DNA of 64,000 nt from Peptoniphilaceae bacterium (GTDB taxonomy: Bacteria; Bacillota; Clostridia; Tissierellales; Peptoniphilaceae), in the NCBI GenBank assembly GCA_902363535.1, contig CABJAE010000008.1:43743-107742 (forward strand), in the 5' to 3' direction. The position numbers were made by a program, and so were the translations under genes. Of this stretch, positions 52,072-60,983 are shown in pieces; the first letter of the stretch is position 1; each line of letters opens with the position of its first letter. The notes under the pieces were generated by a model. It made no database searches and was not told where the DNA came from. It saw nothing but the letters and a program-made list of their open reading frames with translations.

Positions 52072-52122
52072 AATAATAACATCCTTTTACGATAATAAGT
52101 AGAATGGATGTTATTATTTTTT
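52072..52122 (+). terminator. Terminator between the regulator and asrA
   Basis: AATAATAACATCC / GGATGTTATTATT, 13-bp stem followed by TTTT. Its loop contains GATAAT and TAGAAT, possible -10 elements of asrA, so terminator and promoter overlap. Confidence 0.75.
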
Positions 52123-52167
52123 GTCAATGGAATTGTTTTTAGCAATTCGGCACAGGAAGGAGTCAAT

Positions 52168-53193
52168 ATGGGATACAAATTCAGTCTGCCTTCTTTAAAT
52201 GCGCTACTGAAGGATTTATCGGAAGACTATTTGATCTTCGCCCCGAAGCGCTTTGAAGGTGAGGCCCCCTATTCGGATCTCGACAGTATTCGCTACGGAG
52301 AAATCGAATCCATTGAAGAGGCGGAGCTCGATGCAAAAAGCTATTACTCGATGAAGGAAGTCTTCTACCCGATCAGCGAGACCTTGTTTTATTTTACGGA
52401 AAACACCGTTACCGAGTCGGAACCCCGCATAAAAAAAGATGCTCTGGTGTTTTTACGTTCATGCGACTTACATAGCGTCAAGCGCCTGGACGCCATTTAT
52501 CTTGAAAACAAGTTCGCCGATCCCTATTACAAGCGACTTCGCGAAAAGATGAAATTTGTCTTAATCGGATGCCCCACTGCCTACGACAATTGTTTCTGCG
52601 TGGATATGGAAACCAACAAGAGCGACAATTATGCGGCGTCCATTGATCGCGGCGGCGATTTCTTTTACATGGACGTGCGGGACGATGATCTCGACGAGAT
52701 TTTTGAACGCCACAGTGAGGAAAATCTCCCGGTGGAGCCTCGCTACGTTACCGAAACGCCGACCCGCGTCAAATTAAGCGACGCCATTGATCCCCACAAA
52801 GTGCTCACAAGCCCCTTCTGGGACCAATACGACAAGCGCTGCATCGCCTGCGGCCGCTGCAATTTCGTCTGCCCCACCTGCACCTGCTTTACCATGCAAG
52901 ATCTCTTCTATCAAGACAACGGGCGCGCCGGCGAACGGCGCCGCGTGCACGCTTCTTGCATGGTCGACGGCTTTACCGATGTGGCCGGCGGAGGAAAATA
53001 CCGCGACAAACACGGCCAACGCATGCGCTTTAAAACATTGCATAAGGTCTATGATTTTAAAAAGCGATTCGGCTACCACATGTGCACCGGCTGCGGCCGC
53101 TGCGACGACGTGTGTCCGGAATACATTTCATTTTCCACCATGGTGACGGAGGTCGCCTCTATGACCAGGGACAAGGAGGAAGAGAATGCGTAA
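52168..53193 (+). CDS. asrA: Anaerobic sulfite reductase subunit A
   Basis: 341 residues. Iron-sulfur electron-transfer subunit; C-terminal clusters CIACGRCNFVCPTCTC (about 228) and CTGCGRCDDVCPEY (about 308), plus LRSCDLHSVKRLD of the hydrogenase-beta-like fold. It passes electrons from AsrB to the sirohaem subunit AsrC in the cytoplasm. The ATG at 52168 follows GGAAGGAGT; the open frame upstream to 52108 lacks an RBS. It overlaps asrB by 8 nt. Confidence 0.94.
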   Translation: MGYKFSLPSLNALLKDLSEDYLIFAPKRFEGEAPYSDLDSIRYGEIESIEEAELDAKSYYSMKEVFYPISETLFYFTENTVTESEPRIKKDALVFLRSCDLHSVKRLDAIYLENKFADPYYKRLREKMKFVLIGCPTAYDNCFCVDMETNKSDNYAASIDRGGDFFYMDVRDDDLDEIFERHSEENLPVEPRYVTETPTRVKLSDAIDPHKVLTSPFWDQYDKRCIACGRCNFVCPTCTCFTMQDLFYQDNGRAGERRRVHASCMVDGFTDVAGGGKYRDKHGQRMRFKTLHKVYDFKKRFGYHMCTGCGRCDDVCPEYISFSTMVTEVASMTRDKEEENA

Positions 53194-53986
53194 CGAATAC
53201 CTGCCCTTCCCTACAAAAATTGTAGAAATCATCGAGCATACACCGCTGGAACACACCTTCCGCGTCGAATACACAGGCGACGTGCGTCCGGGCCAATTTT
53301 TCGAAGTTTCGATTCCCAAGGTCGGCGAAGCGCCGATTTCCGTTTCGGGCATCGACGAAAATACCATCGACCTCACGATCCGCAAAGTGGGCAAGGTCAC
53401 CGACGAAATCTTCGATCTCCTCCACAGCGACCGCTTATTTATGCGCGGACCTTACGGCAACGGATTCGACGTGGAGATTTACAAAGGCAAGGAGCTTCTC
53501 GTCGTCGCCGGAGGCACCGGGCTCAGTCCCGTGCGCGGCGTGGTGGATTATTTCGCCGGTCATCCGGAGGAATGCAAGCACATCTCCCTCGTCGCCGGGT
53601 TTAAATCGCCTGCCGATGTGTTGTTTTTGGCCGATCAAGCCCGTTGGCGCGAAACCGTCAATCTGATTCTCACCGTCGATGCCCTGGACTGCGATCCCGG
53701 CGACATGACCTGTGAGATCGGCCTGGTAACGGAGCACTTGCCCAATTTAAAAATCGACAATTACCAAGAGGCTGTGGCCATCGTCGTCGGCCCGCCGATG
53801 ATGATGCACTTCACCTGTTTGCAACTGCTCGAGCTCGGCTTTAAAGAAGAAAATATCTGGATCAGCCAAGAGCGAAAGATGTGTTGCGGCCTTGGAAAAT
53901 GCGGTCACTGCAAAATCAATGAAAGTTACGTCTGCACCGATGGCCCGGTTTATAATTACACCGTGGGCCGCCATATGTTCGATTAA
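53186..53986 (+). CDS. asrB: Anaerobic sulfite reductase subunit B
   Basis: 266 residues. FAD/NAD(P)H-binding reductase of the ferredoxin-NADP reductase superfamily: MRGPYGNGFDVE, VVAGGTGLSPVRGVVDYF, and the terminal 2Fe-2S-type Cys set in KMCCGLGKCGHCKINESYVCTDGP. It supplies NADH-derived electrons to AsrA/AsrC. It overlaps asrA by 8 nt and is followed by asrC after 10 nt. Confidence 0.95.
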   Translation: MRNEYLPFPTKIVEIIEHTPLEHTFRVEYTGDVRPGQFFEVSIPKVGEAPISVSGIDENTIDLTIRKVGKVTDEIFDLLHSDRLFMRGPYGNGFDVEIYKGKELLVVAGGTGLSPVRGVVDYFAGHPEECKHISLVAGFKSPADVLFLADQARWRETVNLILTVDALDCDPGDMTCEIGLVTEHLPNLKIDNYQEAVAIVVGPPMMMHFTCLQLLELGFKEENIWISQERKMCCGLGKCGHCKINESYVCTDGPVYNYTVGRHMFD

Positions 53987-53996
53987 GGAGGCTATG

Positions 53997-54989
53997 ATGA
54001 GTCACGATTACAACGCACTAAAGATGCGCAAAAACGCCTTCCGCGTTACGAAACGGCGCGGAATTACCGCCGTCCGAATTCGCGTACCCGGCGGCCACAT
54101 CACCGGCGAGCTGTTGGGCCAGGTTCAATACATCGCCGATACCTTCGGAAACGGCGAAGTCCACATCACCTCGCGCCAGGGGTTTGAAATTTTGGGGATT
54201 CCATTCGATAAAATGGACGAAGTCAATAAAGCCGTGCAGCCCTTAATCGACAAGCTGGACATTAATCAGGATGTCCGGGACGAAGGCTACACTTCTGCCG
54301 GCACGCGAAACATCTCGGCCTGCATCGGCAACCGCGTCTGCCCCTATGCCTGCTACGAAACCACGGGTTTTGCCACACGCATTGAAAAGGCCATTTTCCC
54401 CCACGATCTTCACTTTAAGATCGCCCTGACCGGCTGTCCCAACGACTGCGCCAAAGTTCGCATGCACGACTTCGGCATTATGGGCATGACGGAGCCTCAG
54501 CTCGATAAGGATCGCTGCGTCGGTTGCGGCGCTTGCGAAAAGTATTGCCGCAACAAAAGCGTGCAGGCCATTAAAATGGTAAACGGAAAACCGGAGCGCG
54601 ATCCGGACAAATGCATCGGATGCGGCGTCTGCGTCGTTTACTGCCCCATGCGTGCCTGGACCCGCTCGAAAGAAAAATATTATAAGCTCACCCTACTCGG
54701 TCGCACGGGCAAGCGCAACCCGCGCCTCGGCGAAGATTTCATCAAATGGGCCGACGAAGACTCCATCATTAAGATCATTAAAAACACCTATAGCTATGTG
54801 GAGAAGTACATCGATCCCAATGCGCCGGCACGAAAGGAACACATCGGCTACATCGTGGACCGCACCGGCTTTAATGTCTTTAAAGATTGGGTCATGGAAG
54901 GCGTCAATCTTCCGGATAAGGCCATCGTCTACACGCCCATGTATTGGAGCGGCGTTCACTACGACAAAACCCACACCGGCCGGATTTAG
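53997..54989 (+). CDS. asrC: Anaerobic sulfite reductase subunit C (sirohaem subunit)
   Basis: 330 residues. Reduces sulfite to sulfide. The sirohaem/4Fe-4S site is formed by ACIGNRVCPYAC (about 110) and LTGCPNDCAKVR (about 145); two added ferredoxin clusters CVGCGACEKYC and CIGCGVCVVYCP follow. The start is taken as the ATG at 53997, 5 nt after AAGGAGG; ATG at 53994 is an alternative. The reading frame extends upstream inside asrB but without a site. A strong terminator follows. Confidence 0.95.
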   Translation: MSHDYNALKMRKNAFRVTKRRGITAVRIRVPGGHITGELLGQVQYIADTFGNGEVHITSRQGFEILGIPFDKMDEVNKAVQPLIDKLDINQDVRDEGYTSAGTRNISACIGNRVCPYACYETTGFATRIEKAIFPHDLHFKIALTGCPNDCAKVRMHDFGIMGMTEPQLDKDRCVGCGACEKYCRNKSVQAIKMVNGKPERDPDKCIGCGVCVVYCPMRAWTRSKEKYYKLTLLGRTGKRNPRLGEDFIKWADEDSIIKIIKNTYSYVEKYIDPNAPARKEHIGYIVDRTGFNVFKDWVMEGVNLPDKAIVYTPMYWSGVHYDKTHTGRI

Positions 54990-55097
54990 GTTTAAAAAAG
55001 ATATTTGGAAATGAGCGGAACCATCTGCTTTGTCGGTCTATCCAATGCCCGAATCGCAGAGGCGTCCTATCCGCTAACAACAAAATAAAGTGATAAG

Positions 55098-55122
55098 CCT
55101 CCGATTTTTTCGGAGGTTTTTT
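55098..55122 (+). terminator. Terminator of asrABC
   Basis: CCTCCGA / TCGGAGG stem followed by six T. Confidence 0.88.
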
Positions 55123-55129
55123 CATGCAA

Positions 55130-55161
55130 AAAACCGAGAAAGCGAAAGCCTTCTCGGTTTT
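55130..55161 (-). terminator. Terminator of the TPM operon
   Basis: AAAACCGAGAA / TTCTCGGTTTT stem followed by TT on the minus strand, 28 nt past the TPM-protein stop. Confidence 0.8.
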
Positions 55162-55189
55162 ATGATTTTTCGACGCGATGTTTTGGCGT

Positions 55190-55960
55190 TTACCAGCCGC
55201 CGCTGGCGCCGCCTCCGCCGGAGGATCCGCCGCCTCCGAAGTTTCCTCCGCCGCCGAAACCGCCTCCTCCTCCGAAGCTGCCGCCGCCAAAGCCGCCGCC
55301 GAAACCGCCGGTATAGCCTCCGCCGTAGAAGCCGCGACGATTGTTGCCTCGGCTTATAAGGAACAGAATAAAGATGACGACGATTGCCATTTTAATCATA
55401 TCCATTAAATCGCCTTCTTCAGTCTGCTCCTCGATGCCCTCGGTTACGGCATCTTTTCCCTCGATGGTGATTTGGTATTCGTCTTCCACCCTCGACAGGA
55501 TTTCGCCGAAAGCTACGCGAATGCCCGCTTCGTAGTTGCCGTCTTGAAAGTAGGGCACCATGTCGTCTAAAATCTCTTTGGCCACCATGTCCGGAATGGC
55601 GCCTTCCAAACCGTAGCCCACTTCGATTCGAAACTTCCTGTCTTTCATGACGATAAGTAGCAGAATGCCGTTGTCTTTTTCCTTGGTGCCGATGTCCCAT
55701 TTGTCGAAAATATCCACAGCCGCTTCTTCGACGGTTTTGTCCTCGGGCAAGTGATTCAGAATACAAACCACTACCTGGGCCCCGGTTTGTTCGAAAAGGG
55801 ATTCATTGGTTCTTACGATGTCGCTTTTCGCCTCGTCGCTTAATATGCCTTCCTCGTCGTAGACGTAGAAATCACGGGTCGCCTCGGGAAGGCCGGCGGC
55901 AAAGACGGGTAGAGACAAAAAGCACAGGGCCAGAACCAGTAGGAACAGGCGCTTTTTCAT
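55190..55960 (-). CDS. TPM-domain protein with glycine-rich tail
   Basis: 256 residues. Signal peptide (about 1-22), an extracytoplasmic TPM domain (about 25-150: FYVYDEEGILSDEA, DNGILLLIVMKDRKFRIEVGYGLEGAIPD), a membrane helix near 187-203 and a cytoplasmic tail made almost only of Gly, Phe and Ser. TPM proteins (YgcG-like) occur next to LemA, as here. Their function is unsettled; links to photosystem repair in plants and envelope processes in bacteria are family knowledge. It follows lemA by 9 nt. Confidence 0.85.
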   Translation of the reverse strand: MKKRLFLLVLALCFLSLPVFAAGLPEATRDFYVYDEEGILSDEAKSDIVRTNESLFEQTGAQVVVCILNHLPEDKTVEEAAVDIFDKWDIGTKEKDNGILLLIVMKDRKFRIEVGYGLEGAIPDMVAKEILDDMVPYFQDGNYEAGIRVAFGEILSRVEDEYQITIEGKDAVTEGIEEQTEEGDLMDMIKMAIVVIFILFLISRGNNRRGFYGGGYTGGFGGGFGGGSFGGGGGFGGGGNFGGGGSSGGGGASGGW

Positions 55961-55969
55961 GGCCCGGTC

Positions 55970-56521
55970 CTAAAATTTAACTTGAGGCACCTTTTCGGCA
56001 CCGGGCGCCGCTTGGAAGTACTCTCTTTGACCAAAGCCCAACACCTTCGCCACAAGATTGGTGGGGAAATGCTTCACCGATTTGTTGAAATCCGCCACGG
56101 CTTCGTTGTAGCGCTTGCGCTCCACGGCAATGCGATTTTCCGTGCCGGCCAGTTCCGCTTGCAAGTTTGCGAAGTTGCTGTCGGCCTTCAGCTCGGGATA
56201 GGCTTCGGCGACCACATTGATGTTTCTCACCGCCTGATCCATTTGCTCGTTGGCCGCGGCGTATTCTTTCGGCGTGGAGGCCGCCTTGACGGCACTCCGC
56301 GCTTCGGTCACTTTTGTAAACACATCTTCTTCGTGTTTTGCATAACCCTTCACCGTTTCCACTAAATTGGGAATCAGGTCCGCCCGGCGCTGCATGGTGT
56401 TTTCCACTTGGGCCCAGGCTTGGTTTACATCTTCGTCTTTTACTTGGAGTTTGTTGTACGTGGATCCGAAAATGCCGGCAATGATCAACAGTATCGCCAG
56501 TACGGGAATTAATTTTTTCAT
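55970..56521 (-). CDS. lemA: LemA family protein
   Basis: 183 residues. One N-terminal membrane helix (3-20), then the LemA four-helix domain: YNKLQVKDEDVNQAWAQVENTMQRRADLIPNLVETVKGYAKHE is the diagnostic block. Probably anchored with the domain outside the membrane. Translation is coupled to thiI (ATGA overlap), and the TPM gene follows, a common LemA-TPM pairing. Start ATG 56519-56521 after AGGAGGACC; the open frame upstream lies within thiI and is not used. Confidence 0.9.
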   Translation of the reverse strand: MKKLIPVLAILLIIAGIFGSTYNKLQVKDEDVNQAWAQVENTMQRRADLIPNLVETVKGYAKHEEDVFTKVTEARSAVKAASTPKEYAAANEQMDQAVRNINVVAEAYPELKADSNFANLQAELAGTENRIAVERKRYNEAVADFNKSVKHFPTNLVAKVLGFGQREYFQAAPGAEKVPQVKF

Positions 56522-57705
56522 CGGTCCTCCTTTGCTCGAATGGTTGTAATTTTCAATGTTTCCATGGATGCGTCCACCAGGGCTTCGATATCTAAATTCG
56601 CCTCCGAGGCTTCCATGTCTTCCACCGTGGGCCTCAGGCTCGGGTGTTTCGGAAAAAAGACGGTGCAGCAATCTTCAAAGGGCTGAATGGAGGTTTCGTA
56701 GGTCTCGATGCGCTCGGCCCAGCGAATAATATCCACCTTGTCCATGCCGATCAGGGGACGGAAGACGATGCGCTCGGCCACATCGTTCATCACCGTGAGC
56801 CCGTCGATGGTTTGGCTCGCCACTTGTCCCAGGTTTTCCCCGGTGATCACGCTCTTGTAGCCGTGCTGATCCGCCAGGCGATTGGCGATGCGCATCATAA
56901 AGCGGCGGGAGAGGACGGTCATCTCTTCCGGCGGGCAGTGTTTGTTCAGTTCCTTTTGAATGGGCAAAAGGTTCACGCTGTACACATTCATCTTGACCAC
57001 GTAGCGGGCGAGAATTTTCGCCAGATTCATGACCTTTTCCTCGGCCTGAGGCGAGGTGAAGGGATAGGAGTGGAAATGCAGGGCATCCACCTGCACGCCG
57101 CGCTTCGCCATTAAAAAACCCGCTACCGGCGAATCGATGCCGCCGCTTAAAAGGAGCAGGCCCTTGCCGTTGGTGCCTAAAGGCAGGCCGCCGTAGGTGG
57201 GGATTTTTTTGTGGTACAGATACATCTCGTTTTTAATATCCACGTAGAGATAGAAGTCCGGATCGTGGACATCCACAGCGAGGCGATCTGAGAAGTGATC
57301 CAGAATCACTCCCCCGAGATCCATATTGACCTCTTGAGAGTCCTTGAAAAAAGCCTTGTCGCTCCGCTTCGTCACGACCTTAAAGGTCTTGAATTCCGGC
57401 TCTTCTTTTAAAAGGGCGTCGATGTAATTTACCGTCTCTTCTTTCAGCCGGTCCCAATCTTTATCAAAGCACCAACTGGGGGAAATGTACACGATTCCGA
57501 AGACGAAGCGCAGGCGATTGATGGCCGTATCTTCCACCGCCGGGTCGATTTCCACTTGGATTTTCCCCATTTCCGGCTTAATGTCTATATACCCGACATC
57601 GGAGAGGCTACTCTCGATGTTTTGAATGATCCTGCGGATAAAATAGCGGCGATTGGCGCCTTTTAATACCACCTCGCCTAAACTTAAACTGAGTATACGC
57701 TTCAT
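56518..57705 (-). CDS. thiI: tRNA 4-thiouridine synthase ThiI
   Basis: 395 residues. N-terminal ferredoxin-like and THUMP domains (about 1-170), then an adenylating PP-loop domain with LLLLSGGIDSPVAGF (about 180) and TAIN...AERIVFRPLIG. The rhodanese domain of the E. coli enzyme is absent, as in most Bacillota. Makes s4U8 in tRNA with sulfur from the cysteine desulfurase encoded 1 nt upstream, whose last codons contain the AGGAGG of thiI. Confidence 0.94.
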   Translation of the reverse strand: MKRILSLSLGEVVLKGANRRYFIRRIIQNIESSLSDVGYIDIKPEMGKIQVEIDPAVEDTAINRLRFVFGIVYISPSWCFDKDWDRLKEETVNYIDALLKEEPEFKTFKVVTKRSDKAFFKDSQEVNMDLGGVILDHFSDRLAVDVHDPDFYLYVDIKNEMYLYHKKIPTYGGLPLGTNGKGLLLLSGGIDSPVAGFLMAKRGVQVDALHFHSYPFTSPQAEEKVMNLAKILARYVVKMNVYSVNLLPIQKELNKHCPPEEMTVLSRRFMMRIANRLADQHGYKSVITGENLGQVASQTIDGLTVMNDVAERIVFRPLIGMDKVDIIRWAERIETYETSIQPFEDCCTVFFPKHPSLRPTVEDMEASEANLDIEALVDASMETLKITTIRAKEDR

Positions 57706-57706
57706 A

Positions 57707-58831
57707 TTACCTCCTCATAATGGAGCGAATGGTCTCCACCGCTTCCTTCAGGGCCTCGACGAATTCGTCGCATTCCTCTATGGTCGTTTCCCGACTCAAA
57801 CACAAACGGATGGTCCCTTCGGCGAGATTGTCCGAAAGACCCAGGGCCGTTAACACGGGATTCTTTCCGGTGCGATGGCTGGAGCAGGCGCTGGAGGTGG
57901 AAATGTAGATTTCCTTTTCTTCCAGCATATGCAAGAGCACTTCGCCTCTGGTGTCGGCCAAACTGACATTTAAAATATAGGGGCTGGCCGGCGCCGTGGT
58001 GTTGATGGAAATGGCGTCGATGGTTTCAATGGCGGCTCTTAAATGGGCCATACGCGCCTCGGCTTCATCCAAGGCGATGCCTTCTTCTTTCAGCGCGTCG
58101 AAGGCGGCACCTAGGCCGTAAATGCCCGGAATGTTTTCCGTGCCGCTGCGCATGCCCATTTCCTGTCCGCCCCCGTAAATAAAGGGCTTCACGGATTTTT
58201 TCACGAGGAGGCCGCCGATGCCTTTAGGTCCGTGAAATTTGTGGCCGCTAAAGGAATAGGTGTCGCAGCCGATAGCATCGAAGTCGACGACCAGTTTTCC
58301 CACGGCCTGCACCCCGTCCACGTGGACCTTCACCGTCGGGTAGGCCTCCTTGATCTTCGGCACCCACTCTACCACCGGGTTGATGCTCCCCAGCTCGTTG
58401 TTCACGTGAAAGAGGCTCACAAGCACCGTGTCTTCGTCGATAGCATCCATGAGTTTCTCGAAAGCGATATGCCCCGTTTCGTCGATGGCCACTTGGCGCA
58501 GCTCCATCTCCGATGCTTTAATGACATTTAAAATTGACGGATGCTCGATATTCGTCGTCACCACATTTTTTCCCGCGGCCTTGTTTTCGATGGCGGAGCG
58601 AATGGCCGTATTATTGGACTCCGTGCCGCCGGAAGTGAAGTAGAGCTCGCCGCTGCGGCAATTGAAATAGTCCTTGATGCTTTCGCGAATGGCTTCCTTC
58701 TTCTTGCTCACGGCATAGCCGAATTGGTGCAAGCTGGAGGGATTGGAGAAATCCTCCTGCAATGCCGTGGTCATGGCATCGATTACCGATTTCAGCGGCC
58801 GCGTCGTGGCGCAGTTGTCTAAGTAAATCAT
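57707..58831 (-). CDS. Cysteine desulfurase (NifS/IscS-like)
   Basis: 374 residues, PLP enzyme. MIYLDNCATTRP at the start, SFSGHKFHGPKGIGGL with the PLP lysine (about 205), and SSACSSHRTGKNPVL with the persulfide-forming Cys (about 325). The coupling to thiI suggests dedicated sulfur supply for tRNA thiolation (NifZ-type role) rather than general Fe-S assembly. Stop and thiI start are separated by a single nucleotide. Confidence 0.94.
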   Translation of the reverse strand: MIYLDNCATTRPLKSVIDAMTTALQEDFSNPSSLHQFGYAVSKKKEAIRESIKDYFNCRSGELYFTSGGTESNNTAIRSAIENKAAGKNVVTTNIEHPSILNVIKASEMELRQVAIDETGHIAFEKLMDAIDEDTVLVSLFHVNNELGSINPVVEWVPKIKEAYPTVKVHVDGVQAVGKLVVDFDAIGCDTYSFSGHKFHGPKGIGGLLVKKSVKPFIYGGGQEMGMRSGTENIPGIYGLGAAFDALKEEGIALDEAEARMAHLRAAIETIDAISINTTAPASPYILNVSLADTRGEVLLHMLEEKEIYISTSSACSSHRTGKNPVLTALGLSDNLAEGTIRLCLSRETTIEECDEFVEALKEAVETIRSIMRR

Positions 58832-58849
58832 TGTTGCCTCCTTTTCCTG

Positions 58850-58857
58850 TGGTATAC
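58850..58857 (+). promoter_or_regulatory. -10 of the RNase H-like protein gene
   Basis: TGGTATACT, an extended -10 with TATACT, 19 nt before the start and divergent from the cysteine desulfurase gene. Confidence 0.45.
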
Positions 58858-58875
58858 TTGCCCCAGGAGGAAATT

Positions 58876-59679
58876 ATGGTTTATTTCTTACAAATTTATT
58901 GTTCTCATTACGGTCCCAAGGCCCGCCCCGTAGCCTACGGCCTCCTCGGAGAGGATTACATCATCGAGCGGGAGGCGGAAGATCCTGCAGAAGATTGGAT
59001 CGCGCCCTTAAACCGCGCCTTGGAGTCTTTACCTATACAGAATACCCTATATCTCTTTCACGGGCAATTTGAAACCCGCATTCTTTGGCCTTATTTAACA
59101 AAAAAAGCCCGCGAGCGCCTGGAGGTGGCGGCGGATCTTTTCGACGAAATTAAAAAGCGCACGGCGATCGCGTCCCTCGCTTCCTATCGCCTGGCCAATC
59201 TGGCCCTTCAAGGCGGATTTGAGGGATCCGTATGCGTCGGCGAGAATTTCCCCCGCTTCTTTAAAGAAGCGGGTCCAAATGATCTCGTGGAGCAAATCAA
59301 AGGTAATCTGAATGCCATGGCGGCGGCAGAAAAATATTTATCGCGTCTAAAAGACCGCCTGCGCCGAGCCGATTTGGAGATCGACGGATTCAGCCTCCAT
59401 CCTTTCCAAATCACGGGAAAGACCGATTCCGCCATGGACCGCTATGTGCAATACGACGATCTGCTCTATGTGGAAAAGGCGGGCCGCTTTACCCTGGATG
59501 CTCCGGCGAAAATCCTTCCCTACGACGCCGAACGCCGCGCCCTCGTCCTTGAAAGCGACATGCTCATCGAACAAAGCGTGCCGGCGCCGGAAGGCTATTT
59601 GATTTTTTCTTTGGAGAATATCGTCTATTACGACACCCTACTTTCGTTCATTCATGAACTCCGCAACAAAAGTCGATAA
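58876..59679 (+). CDS. RNase H-like (YprB-type) protein with lost catalytic residues
   Basis: 267 residues. By eye the first 165 residues follow the YprB-type 3'-5' exonuclease-like fold: NTLYLFHGQFETRILWPYL, DLFDEIKKRTAI, LASYRLANLALQGGFEGS, then GPNDLVEQIKGNLNAMAAAEKYLSRL. However the usual Asp/Glu pair at strand 1 (DxE) and the final HN-x2-D are not there (GNLNAM instead), so an active nuclease is doubtful. The C-terminal 100 residues are of unknown type. ATG follows CAGGAGGAAATT. The assignment is tentative. Confidence 0.5.
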   Translation: MVYFLQIYCSHYGPKARPVAYGLLGEDYIIEREAEDPAEDWIAPLNRALESLPIQNTLYLFHGQFETRILWPYLTKKARERLEVAADLFDEIKKRTAIASLASYRLANLALQGGFEGSVCVGENFPRFFKEAGPNDLVEQIKGNLNAMAAAEKYLSRLKDRLRRADLEIDGFSLHPFQITGKTDSAMDRYVQYDDLLYVEKAGRFTLDAPAKILPYDAERRALVLESDMLIEQSVPAPEGYLIFSLENIVYYDTLLSFIHELRNKSR

Positions 59680-59701
59680 TTCACCACCTAAAAGGCTCTA
59701 T

Positions 59702-59740
59702 AAAATCCATTGGGGAGTAAGCTCCTCAATGGATATTTTT
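59702..59740 (+). repeat. Palindromic IS end, copy A (also serves as terminator)
   Basis: TCCATTGGGGAG-TAAG-CTCCTCAATGGA with one mismatch, followed by TATTTTT. It sits 22 nt after the preceding plus-strand gene and can act as its terminator. Confidence 0.7.
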
Positions 59741-59757
59741 CTGCAAAAAGATAGCAC

Positions 59758-60045
59758 TTGTTTTCCCTATCGCCTAAAATTAAATCATCACAAATTAATG
59801 AAGAAGGGCAAAAAAGTAAAAACAATATTACCACATTGCTTTTAGAAATCCAAGATGTGAAGGTAACGAAAGCGGAAGCGGATCACGGGGACGGAAAGAG
59901 GCTGATCGCCACCATACTCGAGAAAAGCGATGGCATTCAAGTCGCGTATTTTTACCCATATCCTTTCACAAAGATAGCCGCTTCAAACGTTCATCATCAG
60001 CGTAAAACAGTGATCCTTAAAATAAGTGTCAAAAATAAGTTTTAA
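59758..60045 (+). pseudogene. ISL3 transposase N-terminal fragment, copy A
   Basis: About 95 residues. TLLLEIQDVKVTKAEADHGD and FTKIAASNVHHQRK resemble the N-terminal zinc-ribbon part of ISL3 transposases (LLGIxDxxI...CPxCGSxTxxIxx), but the Cys pairs are lost (YFYPYPF instead). It is cut off after 95 residues where the small gene begins. Confidence 0.5.
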
Positions 60046-60494
60046 TCATTGCATTTAAAGTCCATCATAAAATAACATGAATCACTTGCCAAATCAGTAA
60101 AAATAATATCTGCATAAACTTCATGGTCGATCGTTTTATATATGCAGTACACTTCATCTACTTCATTTCTAATGCTCTTTTTCCGCTTCAATTCCATTAA
60201 TAGGTTATTAATGTTCTGATTTTTTTCAATTGCAGTCGAATCATACTTGAGCGTATTTTCTGTCTTATTTACACTTTCAATAAATTTCTTATAGTCTATT
60301 TTAGACTTAAAGACTATTTCATAAATTTCAAAATTTGAATCGTTTAGTCTTCTCGCTTCTGTCTCATTTGAGTTTATATTGAACATTCCAAATTTACTTA
60401 TATATTTCTGGTGACTTATTCTATAATCAATGGATGGGATAATTATGATAAATAAAAATAACCCACTCAAAAACAACAAATACATTTTTTTCAT
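60042..60494 (-). CDS. Small exported or membrane-anchored protein, unknown function
   Basis: 150 residues, strongly AT-rich codons (Ile, Asn, Lys, Tyr). One N-terminal hydrophobic segment (4-21), charged N-terminus MKKM, then a soluble domain rich in Lys/Asp/Asn with the pattern YKKFIESVNKTENTLKYDS. No family recognised. ATG with GGTGGTG 4 nt upstream. It is trapped between two direct copies of ISL3 5' sequence and reads opposite to them, suggesting cargo of a former composite element. Confidence 0.55.
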   Translation of the reverse strand: MKKMYLLFLSGLFLFIIIIPSIDYRISHQKYISKFGMFNINSNETEARRLNDSNFEIYEIVFKSKIDYKKFIESVNKTENTLKYDSTAIEKNQNINNLLMELKRKKSIRNEVDEVYCIYKTIDHEVYADIIFTDLASDSCYFMMDFKCND

Positions 60495-60520
60495 TTAACA
60501 CCACCAATACTAAACAGGCT

Positions 60521-60564
60521 CAATACTATCCATTGAGGAGTAACCTCCTCAATGGATAGTATTG
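60521..60564. repeat. Palindromic IS end, copy B: perfect 20-bp inverted repeat
   Basis: Arms CAATACTATCCATTGAGGAG and its exact complement with the 4-nt loop TAAC, preceded by GGCT at 60517. The core CCATTG-GGAG matches copy A and the MITE-like element. Confidence 0.85.
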
Positions 60565-60890
60565 TGCAAAAAGATAGCACTTGTTTTCTCTATCGCCTAA
60601 AATTAAATCACTACAATGAAGTAAAGGGGGGAAAAAAAGTAAAAACAATATTACCACATTGCTTTTAGAAATCCAAGATGTGAAGGTAACGGGAGCGGCA
60701 GCGGATCACGGGGGCGAAAAAAATTGCTTTAAAAGGAGTCGCAACCGCTTAAAGACGCCGGGTTCGGAAGCTGAGAGAGGAGAAAAAGGCACCGATCGCC
60801 ACCATGCTCGATAGAAGCGATGCCATTCAAGTCGCGTATTTTTTACCCATATCCTTTCACAAAGATAGCCGCTTCAAAGCATTCCTCTTT
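60565..60890 (+). repeat. Direct repeat of the ISL3 5' region, copy B
   Basis: Repeats 59750-59990 with scattered changes and an insertion near 60720-60800 (shared blocks: CAATATTACCACATTGCTTT, GAAATCCAAGATGTGAAGGT and CCATATCCTTTCACAAAGAT). Reading frame destroyed by frameshifts. Confidence 0.7.
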
Positions 60891-60983
60891 CACATTGAAT
60901 AGGCAAGGCGACAAAAGGCGGACAAGGAGAGTCGCGCATTTGCTTATGAGCCTACAAGAATCGGTTTAGAGTGCTTGCGACAG

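Noticed and set aside
55190-55330. Repeat-like GCC-rich tract at the end of the TPM gene
   Set aside because: It is simply the coding sequence of the glycine-rich protein tail, not a DNA repeat array.
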